Part shown: one piece after another, positions 11,345 through 22,689 of the stretch
How the letters are laid out: the number at the start of each line of letters is the position of its first letter
Numbering within the stretch: position 1 is the first letter of the stretch
Origin: Terebella lapidaria
Taxonomy: Eukaryota; Annelida; Polychaeta; Terebellida; Terebellidae
Direction: 5' to 3'
Assembly (NCBI GenBank): GCA_949152475.1
Contig: OX424570.1
Coordinates: forward strand, 18,100,694 to 18,164,693
DNA: 64,000 bases
Program-made: the position numbers and the translations under genes
The notes under the pieces: generated by a model
What the model saw: the letters and a program-made list of their open reading frames with translations, nothing else
The model's database searches: none
Told to the model about the DNA's origin: nothing

Positions 11345-14300
11345 TTAGTTAGCAGTACTAATTGCAGCCTCGTAGATGACTCGTCGGTCAGCCACGTTGA
11401 CATCCTTATAGACTCCACTGACTCCGTACCGGTAGCTGTACGTCCCATCCTCATACTCGGTCGTGATATCAGCAGTGAAAGGGACATCAGCCTCGTAATT
11501 GTTACCCACCATGACAACTGTCACCTGTGACTGGGCTGGGACAGTGACAGTGGCAGCCGTCGAGTCCGATTTTGTCGCGCTCACAGAGCCGCCAGTTGTG
11601 AACGAGTAGCTTGTGCTGACCGATATAGTCGTCTGATCGAACAGAGTAGGACATCGTGTAAGTATAGAAAATATCAATGTTGTTGAAACGGGTGTATCAT
11701 AAGTCAATGATCAGCCTCGGATTCATAAAGGAGTAAGGCATTCATGGATAGACATGACTGTGTAGAGAGACAAAACTTTCGGAGTTTTCTCCTATCACAC
11801 ACACGTAGGCCCACAAGGCTTAGATGGCACTGCTGCTAGGAGCCTACCTCTGCCTTCCCGAAGAGCGGCACTCCAGCTTCCACAGTCATAGAGACGCTCA
11901 GCTCGAGACCGACGACGTGGGACCAGCTCTTGCTCTCACTCCAGCTTCCAGTCAGTGTTCTGGTGCTGCTCTGTTCTGTAGTTCCTCGGTTTTCGACAGT
12001 CAGACGAGCTAGAGTAACCTGTTCTTCATTCTTTTTCTGTCGGTCGTCGAGATTGTAATGAACATTTGTCATGGTGTATTTCCGGACGGGTTTTCCAGCG
12101 TAAACGGCTGTCTTATCCCCTGTGATAACCAATCATAATGTGAAACTTGCTAACTCTTTTGCAAGGGAAAATGACCTATAAAGGCATATTAAGAAAACAC
12201 ATGCATGCGCAACATCATCACGACGTACCAACTAATACTTTAGCATCAAAATTGGGATTGCCATGCCATTTGACACTCCCCATCGCGTCAACACCCTGCT
12301 GGTTAGTTCCCCAGCGAGCCATGGCCTTGGCGACCTGTACATCATCACGGGCTCCACTTCCAGAGTCATCCCACACTTTGGACCAATACCCATTCACCGT
12401 GAGGTCAGACTTCACACAACGCACCTCGTTCACACCTAAACGAAAACACCAAGAATAATCATGCACACCGCGTATCAGTGGCATGGGAGTTCTGTATGGA
12501 ACTATGGTAACTCTGTCCTAACCGTGAGATTTATCTTACTTGGTTTTCCATGGTTGCCATTGCAAACATGTCCAATAGGCACATAGCCGGCATAGCACAG
12601 TGGCTTCCAGAAGGAGCCATCTTGGTCCGCGCCAGAACCCCTGTCATTCCAAACCAGTCGGTAGTCATAGGGAGCAAGTAGAACACCACTCTTGACGGCC
12701 TTAGCGGTGAGTCCACTGCCAGGTTTTCCCCAGCCATTTGTTGCGACATCTCCTAGAGAGTAGGAGCTGTCTGAACCTCGTGCTCGCCAGCAGGCAAAGT
12801 CATCATCCGCGCCGCTTCCTTTATCCCACCAGATACGGTCGAAATCATTTGTCTATAATGTACATGTAAGTATAAAGTAGTGAATGAAAGAATGAATACA
12901 TGCGACTAAATGCAAATAATATCAGGTTAGAATTACAATTCATTTTGTTCAAACACAGACGGAGTCGAGGAATTTTCTTGTACAATCTAAATCTGGCAAC
13001 CTACCCTGTACAGTTTTATTGATATATCCTTGTTCGTAATCTCATCAGGGACCATCATGTGACTCTTCGCGAAGTTGCCATTGAGCAAATATGGAATGTC
13101 TGTTGGTTTACTGTGGGATTTACGCGAGAGGAAGCAGCCCGTCTCCTGGGTGTTGTAGTTGCTTCCTCTTATTACGCGCCAGTTGCTGACGTCATCATCA
13201 GCACCGGAACCACTATCGTCCCATATCTTTTCAAGGCGATTCCCACCTGACACATAATTCTGGTTGACACACCTGAATTGGAGTGAGATCTTAGATATAG
13301 GATCTCGTTAGCTGTCTGAGATATGGTATGAGATTATGGCCCTGATGTCGCCAAATTTGGTCGACAAGGTGTCGCTAAATTTGGTCCACATTGTCACTGT
13401 TTGTCACTGTCACTGTTTTTGACTACTAGTATGAGATCTCACCTACTCGATGAGATCAAAACGCACAGTGCAGTTCGCAACTAAATTAGATTGATTCATA
13501 AAATGTCCCATACCTGTATTTGTTTTTGTCGGGCGTCGTTCCCCAGCCTTCGACGACTACGTTACCCAAACATATGAAGCCCGTAGGAGGAACCATTTTC
13601 ATGATCTTGACATCATCATCGGCTCCGCTGCCCTTGTCCCGCCAAATTTCCTGGAAACTCTGTGGTGGGGCTAGGGCATCTTTGCTAGAAGTCACGACAT
13701 TGTAGAGATGACTCGAGGCACCCCCTCCTCCGATGGAAATGGAGTCAAAATTGCTGGTTGAATCCTGGTAGGTGCCTGAAGCTTTAACCATCATGGCAGA
13801 TATCTGTGGTTGACTGTGAGACATCGTCGCCACATCGCCGAGTGCGAAATACTGATAGTCGAAGTCTCGTGGACGCCTGAATGAATGAATGAATGAATGA
13901 ATGAATGGTGTTTTAGGACATGGTTGGCTACATTTATCGGGCCGAGAAACAGCGTGGGACAATGAGATAATGGTGATATGAAATACGTCCACAGTGAATA
14001 TTCCTCACTACCCTAATACCTCCAATAATGGGGTAGAGTGTGTCCATGCGTAAGTTGATTCTCATCCGCAAGTTTTGTCGAGTTGCCCATTATTCTTGCC
14101 AAAATGTGTTTTAATTGCATTTTTCACAAAGAATCATGATGTGTGTTTTCTTGCTCAATATGTGCTATTCATTTGTGTAGTAATGTGAGTTTGTGATATA
14201 ATATTTGCTTATTGTCATCGCTGGCTTGACTCGGTAAGAATCAGTCCATGCATGGGCAAGCTCCTCATCAGTGGTACCATGGGGATAAAATTACACTAAC

Positions 14301-16570
14301 AAATATAGTACGGCTGACGCCGCACAATGAGATTCAACCGAAACCATTTTGACGAAAATGTCCACCAATGACTCGAATTGGCTCATAAACCTTCCACAAT
14401 TTTTCAAACAAAATAGGCTCGAGAGAATCTGAGTAAACTGCTTTCTGTTTTCGCAATATTCTTCAATCTTGATATGTTATAGAAGTGCTGGCGCTTCACC
14501 AATGGGTTTGATATGGAGCAGTCTGACATATATACTAACCAATAGGACACATCATCGTCAGCTCCACTACCGGAATCATCCCAGATCTTTTCATATCGTG
14601 TCACAAGCTTGAAGATGATTGGTGGATTCTCTTCAGCCCCTGGGAAGGGAGATACATATTCCAATTAACTGTATAACAAGTAAAATACAGTGGAGATAAT
14701 TATTTTTGTGGCCATCGGAAATATGTTGGGACGGGAAAGTTTGTGTGATTAATAACCTTAATTCAATGGATTAAATTGCTCATTATTCTTCGTATAATAA
14801 ACGAAGAAGAACTCTTCTATAGATGTATATTCGAGCACAGACATTCAATGGATTTAATGTTGCCCAATGTTTGGGATCAAATTGATAGTTTATGCGTGTA
14901 TTTTAGTGTAAAACCCATCACATTTTTTCATCACATTTTATCACCTTTATGTCGGAAACTATAAAAGTTGGCGATGTTTTGTAACTGTTCTGCCAACATA
15001 AATAAATTTAGTTCGATAGTTTCGTTGCGCTACTGTATGCGTATGTATTACGATAAATCAATATCGCAAAGCTCTCACAGTATTTGCATTCATTCACAGG
15101 AAAAATGTACATCGTTGAAACATTCAAAAATATTATTTTTCAAAGTGCTGTGATCCTTTTGTTGAGATAACTATATTTGAAACAAATAATAGCGGGACCG
15201 GGACCGCCTATGCCTACCCTCCGTGGGTTTGTTTTACCCAAACTCAGAAGACCAGCGCAATGCGCTTGCCAATTACCGCAAGTGATTTCGATGATGACCA
15301 AAAATTCTGAAATGGAATGATTTTGGAACAGTGACGAAACCTCGCCACACATTCAAATGCTGTACTGGCGCCGTCCAGAGCCTAGCTGGTGTTGTCAGGG
15401 ACAGATGGTACGTAATTTTCTATTCGCAGCTCAAGTGAACGATTTATCCTGCTCGATCAAAGCCGTACTTCAGAACAATTTAGATATAACGCTGATGCAC
15501 CATGGAAAAGATGACACATTTTATTAATAATGCACGATTCCCGTGCATTTATCGTCATGAAATTGGATTGTTTAATTACCATGTACCATAGTAATTAGAG
15601 AGTCTATTGAGTTAGGCCTTTCGACATGGCACCACAAATGTGTTAAGGGTTGAATAGGGTTTGTAGCCAGTGTAAGCTGGTCATTCGAGAGCTCGGCACT
15701 GGTAGAGACAGATCTTCAATCTGTCAGTGGGAAATGAGTGTAGAACCCCAAAATGTTCACCAAAAATGTCGTACTAAGCATAATACTAAGTGATTGAAGG
15801 GCAAAATCATGGTCACCACTCAAATCGCAATAGGCTCAAATGACTCTCCGTTTGAAAGCGCCAATGCTTTTTCGTTAAGTTTTCTGGGCGTTTACTCTGT
15901 ACGGCACCTATTATAAAGACAAAGTGTGACAAATTCCAGAAAATGTTTCGATGTCCTTCTTTTTTGCTGTAAATGGCTGAAATCCAAGAGTCGCCTGATT
16001 TTCGATGAAAGAATTTTTTAACGAGTGGTAAAAACATCAGAATGAGTGCCATCCATACCAGGGTGTTACCAGAACGAGTCTAACAAGATTTATAATAGAC
16101 TAGCCCCCTTGCACGCTATTACAATGGGTACATATGATCATTACATCTTTTTCACATTGTGTGAGTGATTTGAATGCCGGGGCGCCTTCCTACCATATGC
16201 CGGCTGTGACCAGATGTAATCAAACAAAACTGAATGTGGTATTCGCGCCATATTATCTAGTTACTGTGTACAAAACATTGTCAGTTTGGTTCATTTCCTT
16301 GGGACCTTCGTGGCTGTCAAAGCTTAACAGCATCATTGGTGAGTTCAAACATATTTCTATGATTCGATCTCGTACTACATGTATTTGAGTCTAGTATTAC
16401 TATCTCAAAATTCATAATTGATTACAGTGATTTCCCTCGTAGTTATTATTCAGTAAATATGCATTCTCTTACGAGACTTTCACTGTCGATTTATACGTGG
16501 CTATGCATACTTAGTACATACCTGCAATTCGTAGAACGAAAGCAAACAGCAAGATCAGCTTCGCTCCCAT
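11345..16570 (-). CDS. Secreted Vps62-repeat/aerolysin-like pore-forming protein, copy 1 (8 exons, 619 aa)
   Basis: Coding exons, 5' to 3': 16522-16570, 14540-14639, 13514-13876, 13005-13272, 12540-12852, 12229-12435, 11848-12119, 11345-11632. All junctions are GT-AG, phases fit and the sum is 1860 bp. Residues 1-17 (MGAKLILLFAFVLRIAG) are a signal peptide. Residues about 20-433 hold six copies of a W-[DRN]-D/K-x-GSGA-D-DV module, each usually followed by GY..LG.V..NGWG. The stretch APYDYRLVWNDRGSGADQDG, then an FW..L..GYV..G module and NEVRCVKSDLTVNG, follows the layout of the Vps62 family. Residues about 434-619 show the aerolysin/ETX-MTX2/natterin-like C-terminus: Ser/Thr-rich alternating strands, an EAGVPL hairpin region, TSYSFTTGG and VPAQSQVTVVMVGNNYEADV. 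The inferred role is a secreted, membrane-binding oligomeric pore-former for defence, egg protection or digestion. Function is not shown by sequence. Confidence 0.88.
13877..13908 (-). repeat. (CATT)n microsatellite abutting the exon-3 splice acceptor
   Basis: About seven to eight tetranucleotide repeats (GAAT/TGAA on plus) end directly at the CAG|GCGTCC acceptor of exon 3. On the coding strand the pyrimidine-rich CATT repeats take the place of the polypyrimidine tract. Confidence 0.85.
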
Positions 16571-16628
16571 GGTGCCCGATCTTGTTCCCGGTGTCTTGTT
16601 GGATGGGACAGATTGTTCATGCTCCAGT

Positions 16629-16636
16629 GTTATATA
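16629..16636 (-). promoter_or_regulatory. TATA box of copy 1
   Basis: TATATAAC on the minus strand lies about 60 bp upstream of the ATG at 16570, the same spacing as in the plus-strand paralogue. A CACGTG E-box lies about 205 bp further upstream at 16841-16846, and a CCAAT box (reverse sense) is near 16820. Confidence 0.65.
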
Positions 16637-16719
16637 CACATCACTCTAGCGACATATGGTAAAATAATTCCTACGCATTTGCACCCAAGACCACGCCCCC
16701 ATCGCGACCCTCAAGCCTC

Positions 16720-16740
16720 CCCCCCCCCCCTCCCACCCCC
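16720..16740. repeat. Poly-C low-complexity tract
   Basis: C-rich run (CCTCCCCCCCCCCTCCCACC) in the upstream region of copy 1, followed by a CA-rich stretch. Confidence 0.8.
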
Positions 16741-16849
16741 ACAAACACACACGGACCCTCCCCTTCCGCATTCATTTTGACCATGTGACATCTTATTCAC
16801 TCACGATTAAGTCGTTCCAGCCAATGAGAGAGCTGGTCATCACGTGACT

Positions 16850-19800
16850 AACTGGGGTGATAACACCTGCCAGTTGCAGAACTCAATATGTAATTTATTT
16901 CACTCTCATACTCGAATGAGGAATGCCATGATTTGCCTGTTCACCAAGATGCAGTATGGTGAGCATGATTTGCGTCTTTGCACATACATGCATGTGCTAA
17001 TAAACTTTGTTAACCTTTTCACTACTCGTGGTTACGCTGCGTAACCATAACTTTGGCAAATAATAAATGCATAGGTATCTATCAGCTTATTGTACTTGAT
17101 GTTATATATGACCGAAAATGTACCTGCACGCTAAACTAGCACATACATATTGCCACCGATTGAATTCAAGAACCTTAATTGACTGTTCAGTTAATTGAAT
17201 AATTAACATGCCATTGACCTTGTGACGTCACAAGTACTGGTTACAATGGGTCGGACTAACAGACAGTTTTCACTAAATCTTTAATAACTTCGCAGCTAAT
17301 CAAGATGTTGACATGCTGTAAACACTATCAAAACCAAGGAGATTCACTTCATCACAAATGAAGAAAACTACAAGTACTTAAGTAAAACGTATTGGGCAAT
17401 ATTTCATTATAATTTCGTAAATAGTGTATGGTAGAGAAAATGGAAACACAACCATTTGTTTGGTCGCTAGAATTCTTTTTTGTTTTCACGGTAACCAAAG
17501 GCACGAGGTTGAAAACGATACTATATAGAAATAGCACACTATAATGTAACTTCCACACATATTTATACTAACATATTTTTAAATAGAAATAATCAAGCAG
17601 ACAGAAATATAGAAATCCTATCTATTCATACATGAATCGGCTCAGTATGGGGGCTGAGGGATGGGTCAGTAGCGAGAAGGTTAATATTCGTTGAAACCCA
17701 AAACAAACAAACATCAATCGTGACCGAGATTACGGTAATTTCTACACACCAGGAAGAGTTAACCACACAGCGAAGTAATTCCGTATTCGTTTTCATTATA
17801 ACGTAACATTGAGTTGAAATTTTGAACATCAAATTATGGCATGCATTTGATAGTGGCTAGAGTCAGTTTTTCTTCACAACAGTTGACGGCCACACATTAT
17901 GACCTCCTGTCTTGAAAAAACAGTATGTGCATAGATTACATTTGATACGGATACTCAATTTGCCGCGAACAGACGAGTAACTTCAAGAAACTTACCGCCC
18001 CGGTAGATTATGCTGCTTGTTCTCTCAAAGTCAAGAAGGAATTTACAAAAAAAGGAATTAGACTATGGAAAGAGTATGTTTTCAGCTAACCATTCGTATT
18101 ACAATGTAGCACAACCTATGAAAACGTGGGCTGAAACATACTTATCTGGTCTGTTGAGGCTGCGTAAGTTACTCGAACATGTGGTACTCAACGGCATTAA
18201 TATATTATCATGGGCAAAATGTCATGTTATGCCATTATTAACCAACTTTATTCTGGACCCGCCAGAATATTCAAATGTATACATATTCAAATGTATGCAG
18301 CAGAAGATTTATTTGGAAATTCACCATAGTTATAAAGAAATGCTTTCGAATGGGAAAAGGACACGAAGTTTGAATTTCCAACTGGAGGGTTTCATTTCCT
18401 ATTATGTGAAAGGATAACACCGAATGCGACGATGGGTCGCCGATCTGTATTCCTACATGATACGAAAATTTCATCAAAAATCAAAACGAAAATTTTATTT
18501 TTATCATATGCTTACAAAACTGTTCGTAACATATATTATATTTTATTCTGTTTTCTTTGCTACCACGTGTGTTTGGGATTTTATTTTGTAAATACCTGTA
18601 AATACCTCCAGAGCATTATTTGAGAGGCTGTACGATTATATTATTTATTGTGTTGGTGACCAATACGGATCGATAATTCTATAACCTAATAAGCTACAAG
18701 AATCATACCTGGTGCAAAGCACCAGATCTCCCCAGATGACAGAAGTCAATAGCGCGATCATTTCTAGCACTGTTTTCAATTTAATTCCGTGCGCATATTA
18801 TATAGGCCTACGATGTTCATGCCGGACGAATATACCGATGTGAAAGCAATTGGTACCGTATAGTTCATATGAACACTGATCGAGTACGCCCATCAAAAAA
18901 ATCGAGTCCCTGATCGAGTACGCCCATCAAATAATAGCAAGGTGTTAATAAAATTCAGCACCGTTTTCTATTTGGCCCAAAATCCAATATATTCGTAAGT
19001 TGTTTTTGGTCAATAGTGTACAGATATGCGACAATATATATGCCATATGAGAAGTGTCCAAAAATTGAGTACCGTCGGAATATTTATAAGACTGAAGTAT
19101 CAATGTTGAAGGCGGTGGTGTTGAACTCGGAACCCATTCCGACTTTTACACATTGTCAACGCTAACTACCACGGTAATCAATCTTCATGATCTTCCGCAT
19201 TTTGCGAGTGAAAAATTAGCTCGTTGTGGGACAGCGAAAAATAAACACGTATGATTGTTAGAAGTTAAGATCAGTCAGAAAATGGAACGTTACAAATGTG
19301 CTAGTTTTACTGCTCCAAAACAAGGAAAATTAGGCACTCACATAAATTATAAGCGTGAGAAGTGAGCGATGGCTCGACAGTAGGGACAAAAGTGATACCC
19401 AGTTGAATGAATGTGCACCGTAGGTATGTATTTATTCTCAAATCCAGCCGACACGCTAATGTTCACGTAAATCGGCGATAGTGACGAAAACATTGCTCCC
19501 TTCGACGAAAATATTCGTCAGATTATAATGATTAACTGAATTATTTACGTCGAGCTCTGTAGAACATACGTTCGAAGTATTTTCTCTTCGAAACCAGGTT
19601 TTCCCTCAGTCGAAGAGTATTTCCCCATGGGAATCTCAGAGAGCGTTTAAGAAGTCTCCGCTACGGGGAGACAAAAACTCCCCACATATTTAAACATGCA
19701 GTTGTTTTTCACTAAAATATTGCGCACATTATCATTTGTCTAATGTATAAGTGAATTCATCAACACAAGTTCATGTCTGAAATCTGCACATGGAACTTCG

Positions 19801-19870
19801 CTTGTCATAGATGTACACACCACGCGTAGCCTAAAACGTAAAATGTCCTTGTGAGTGAAAAATTAGCCCA
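16850..19870. other. Intergenic between the divergent paralogues; no gene recognised
   Basis: Only short AT-rich frames are present. The longest (18010-18417, plus, 135 codons) has no domain I know and no supporting splice context. A 22-bp phrase beginning GATCGAGTACGCCCATCAAA occurs twice, at about 18877 and 18911, as a small direct repeat. Nothing else is identifiable. Confidence 0.5.
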
Positions 19871-19989
19871 AGGCCTAAGAAAGGTTACCGGACAATATAT
19901 ATTTTAGATATTAGTATTTTGTCCCGTGACACGATAATAATACGATAATATTCGGCATATGTCATTTCTAGTATGTCCACAATTGATTG

Positions 19990-22040
19990 CTAAGCTGCAA
20001 AGTCAATAATAAGCGAGATATTAGCCATATGCCCTGTGACCTTGAAAATGATGTCAAAGGTCGAATTCAAGGTCATACAATAATCAGCATATATCATTTC
20101 CTATATGTTCATAATTGATTCCTAAGCTGTAAAGTCGATAATAAGCGAGCTATTAGCCATTTTGTCCTCTGACCTTGAAAACTAGGTCAAAGGTGAAGTT
20201 CAAGGTCATGACAATGTTCAGAATATATCATTTTCTATATGCCCACAATTGATTGCTAAGCTGTAAAGTCGACGAAAAGCGAGATATTAGCCATTTCGTT
20301 CTCTGACCTTGAAAATGAGGTCAAAGGTCAAATTCAAGGTCATAGCAATATTCAGTATATATCAATTTCTATATGTTCATAATTGATTCCTAAGCTGTAA
20401 AGTCGATAATAAGCGAGATATTAGCCATTTTGTCCTGCGACCTTGAAATGAGGTCAAAGGTCAAGTTCAAGGTCATGACAAAGTTCAGAATATATCATTT
20501 TCTATATGCTCACAGTTGATTGCTAAGCTGTAAAGTCGATGAAAAGCTAGATATTAGCCATTTTGTCCTGTGATCCTGAAAATGAGGTCAAAGGTCAAAT
20601 TTAATGTCATGGCAATAATCTGCATATATCATTTCCTATATGTCCACAATTGATTCCTAAGCTGTAAAGTCAATAATAACCGTGATATTAGCCATTTTGT
20701 GCTCTGACCTTGAAACTGAGGTCAGAGGTCAAATTCAAGGTTACGATAATATTCAGCATATATCGTTTCCTATATGACCACAATTTATCCCTAAGCTGTG
20801 AAATTGATCATATGTGAGATATTAACCATTTTGTCCTGTGACCTTGAAAATGGGGTCAAAGGTCAAAATCAACGTCATCAGAATATTTGGCATATATCAT
20901 TTCCTGTATGTCCACAATTGATTCCTAAGCTGTCAATTCGATAATAAGCGCGATATTAGACAGTTTGTACTCTGACCTTGAAATCAAGGTCAGAGGTCGA
21001 ATTCAAGGTCACGAGATATTCAGCGTATATCCATTCCTTTATGTCCACAATTGATCCCTAAGCTGTAAAATCGATAATCAGTGAGATATTAGCCACTTTG
21101 TTCTGTGACCTTGAAAATGAGGTCAAAGGTCAAATTCAAGGTCATCAGAATATTCGGCATATATCATTTCCTATATGTCCACAATTGATTCTCAAGCTGT
21201 AAAGTCGATAATAAGTGAGATATTAGCCATTTTGTCCTGTGACCTCGGAAATGAGGTCACAGGTCAAATTCAAGGTCATCAGAATATTCGGCATATATCA
21301 TTTCCTATATGTCCACAATTGATTCTGAAAGTGTAAAGTCGATAATAAGCGAGATATTAGACATTTTGTGCTCTGACCTTAAACCCGAGGTCAGAGGTCA
21401 AATTCAAGGTCACGAGAATAATCAGCATATATCATTTCCTTTATGTCCACAATTGATCTTTAAGCTGTAAAATCGATAATAAGAGAGATATTAATTAGCC
21501 ATTTTGTTCTGTGACCTTGAAAATGAGGTCAAAGGTTAAATTCAAGGTCATCGGAATATTCGGCATATATCATTTCCTATATGTCCACAATTGATTCCTA
21601 AGCTGTAAAGTCGATAATAAGCGAGATATTAGCCATTTTGTGCTCTGACCTTGAACCCGAGGTCAGAGGTCAAATTCAAGGTCACGAGAATAATCAGCAT
21701 ATATCATTTCCTTTATGTCCACAATTGATCTTTAAGCTGTAAAATCGATAATAAGAGAGATATTAATTAGCCATTTTGTTCTGTGACCTTGAAAATGAGG
21801 TCAAAGGTTAAATTCAAGGTCATCGGAATATTCGGCATATATCATTTCCTATATGTCCACAATTGATTCCTAAGCTGTAAAGTCGATAATAAGCGAGATA
21901 TTAGCCATTTTGTGCTCTGACCTTGAAACCGAGGTCAGAGGTCAACCTCAAGGTCACAAGAATATTCGGCATATATCATTTCCTATATGTCCACAATTGA
22001 TCCCTGATCTCTAATCTCAATATCAAGTGAGATATTAGCC
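19990..22040. repeat. Main tandem array with nuclear-receptor-type half sites
   Basis: About fifteen units run head to tail. Two unit types alternate from about 20700. Type A reads CCTGTGACCTTGAAAATGAGG with AGGTCAAAGGTCA. Type B reads GCTCTGACCTTGAAAC with AGGTCAGAGGTCA. This gives a higher-order dimer of about 270 bp; the blocks starting near 21370 and 21640 are nearly identical. AGGTCA-N-AGGTCA is the direct-repeat-1 layout, and TCAAGGTCA is an extended monomer site. Confidence 0.8.
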
Positions 22041-22689
22041 TTAATCTGTCCCATTATAAAGCATAGAAGAATTTAACATGGGAAAGTCCCATTTGGACCG
22101 TGTTTGGGCCCAAAATGGCCCACTTTGAGCAATTCAAGGGCAACGAAATTTATACATGTCACAGGGGTACATATGAGGAGTGTGATGCATCAATAAGAAA
22201 AAAAGTTACTGAACAGATTTTGAGTAAACGACCGTCAAACTCCAAAATTGGCCATTTTTCGACTAAAATGGCCGCTCTGACTTTGGAACCGAGGTCAGAG
22301 GTCAAATTCACGGTCACAAGAATATTCAGCATATATCATTTCCTATATGTCAACAATTGATTCCTAGTCTCTAATCTCAATATTAAGTGAGATATTAGGC
22401 TTAATGTGTCCCATTATAAAGCATAGGAGAATTTAACATGGGAAAGTCCCATTTGGGCCGAGTTTGGGCCCAAAATGGCCCACTTCGAGCGATTCAAGGA
22501 CAACGAAACTTATACACATCGTAGGGGTACATATGAAGAGTGTTACGCATCAGTAAGAAAAAAAGTTATTGAACAGATTTTGAGAGAATGGCCACCAAAG
22601 TCCGAAATCAGGCACTTTTCGTAAAAAATGGCTGCCATTTTGAAAAAAATGCGGAAATCAGAAAACTAAAAAATTAGCCCAAGGGCTAA

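Noticed and set aside
18010..18417. 135-codon plus-strand frame between the paralogues
   Set aside because: AT-rich and without a recognisable motif or splice context; length is compatible with chance.
22100..22360. 86-codon plus-strand frame in the satellite
   Set aside because: Made of satellite sequence; similar stretches in other units are closed.
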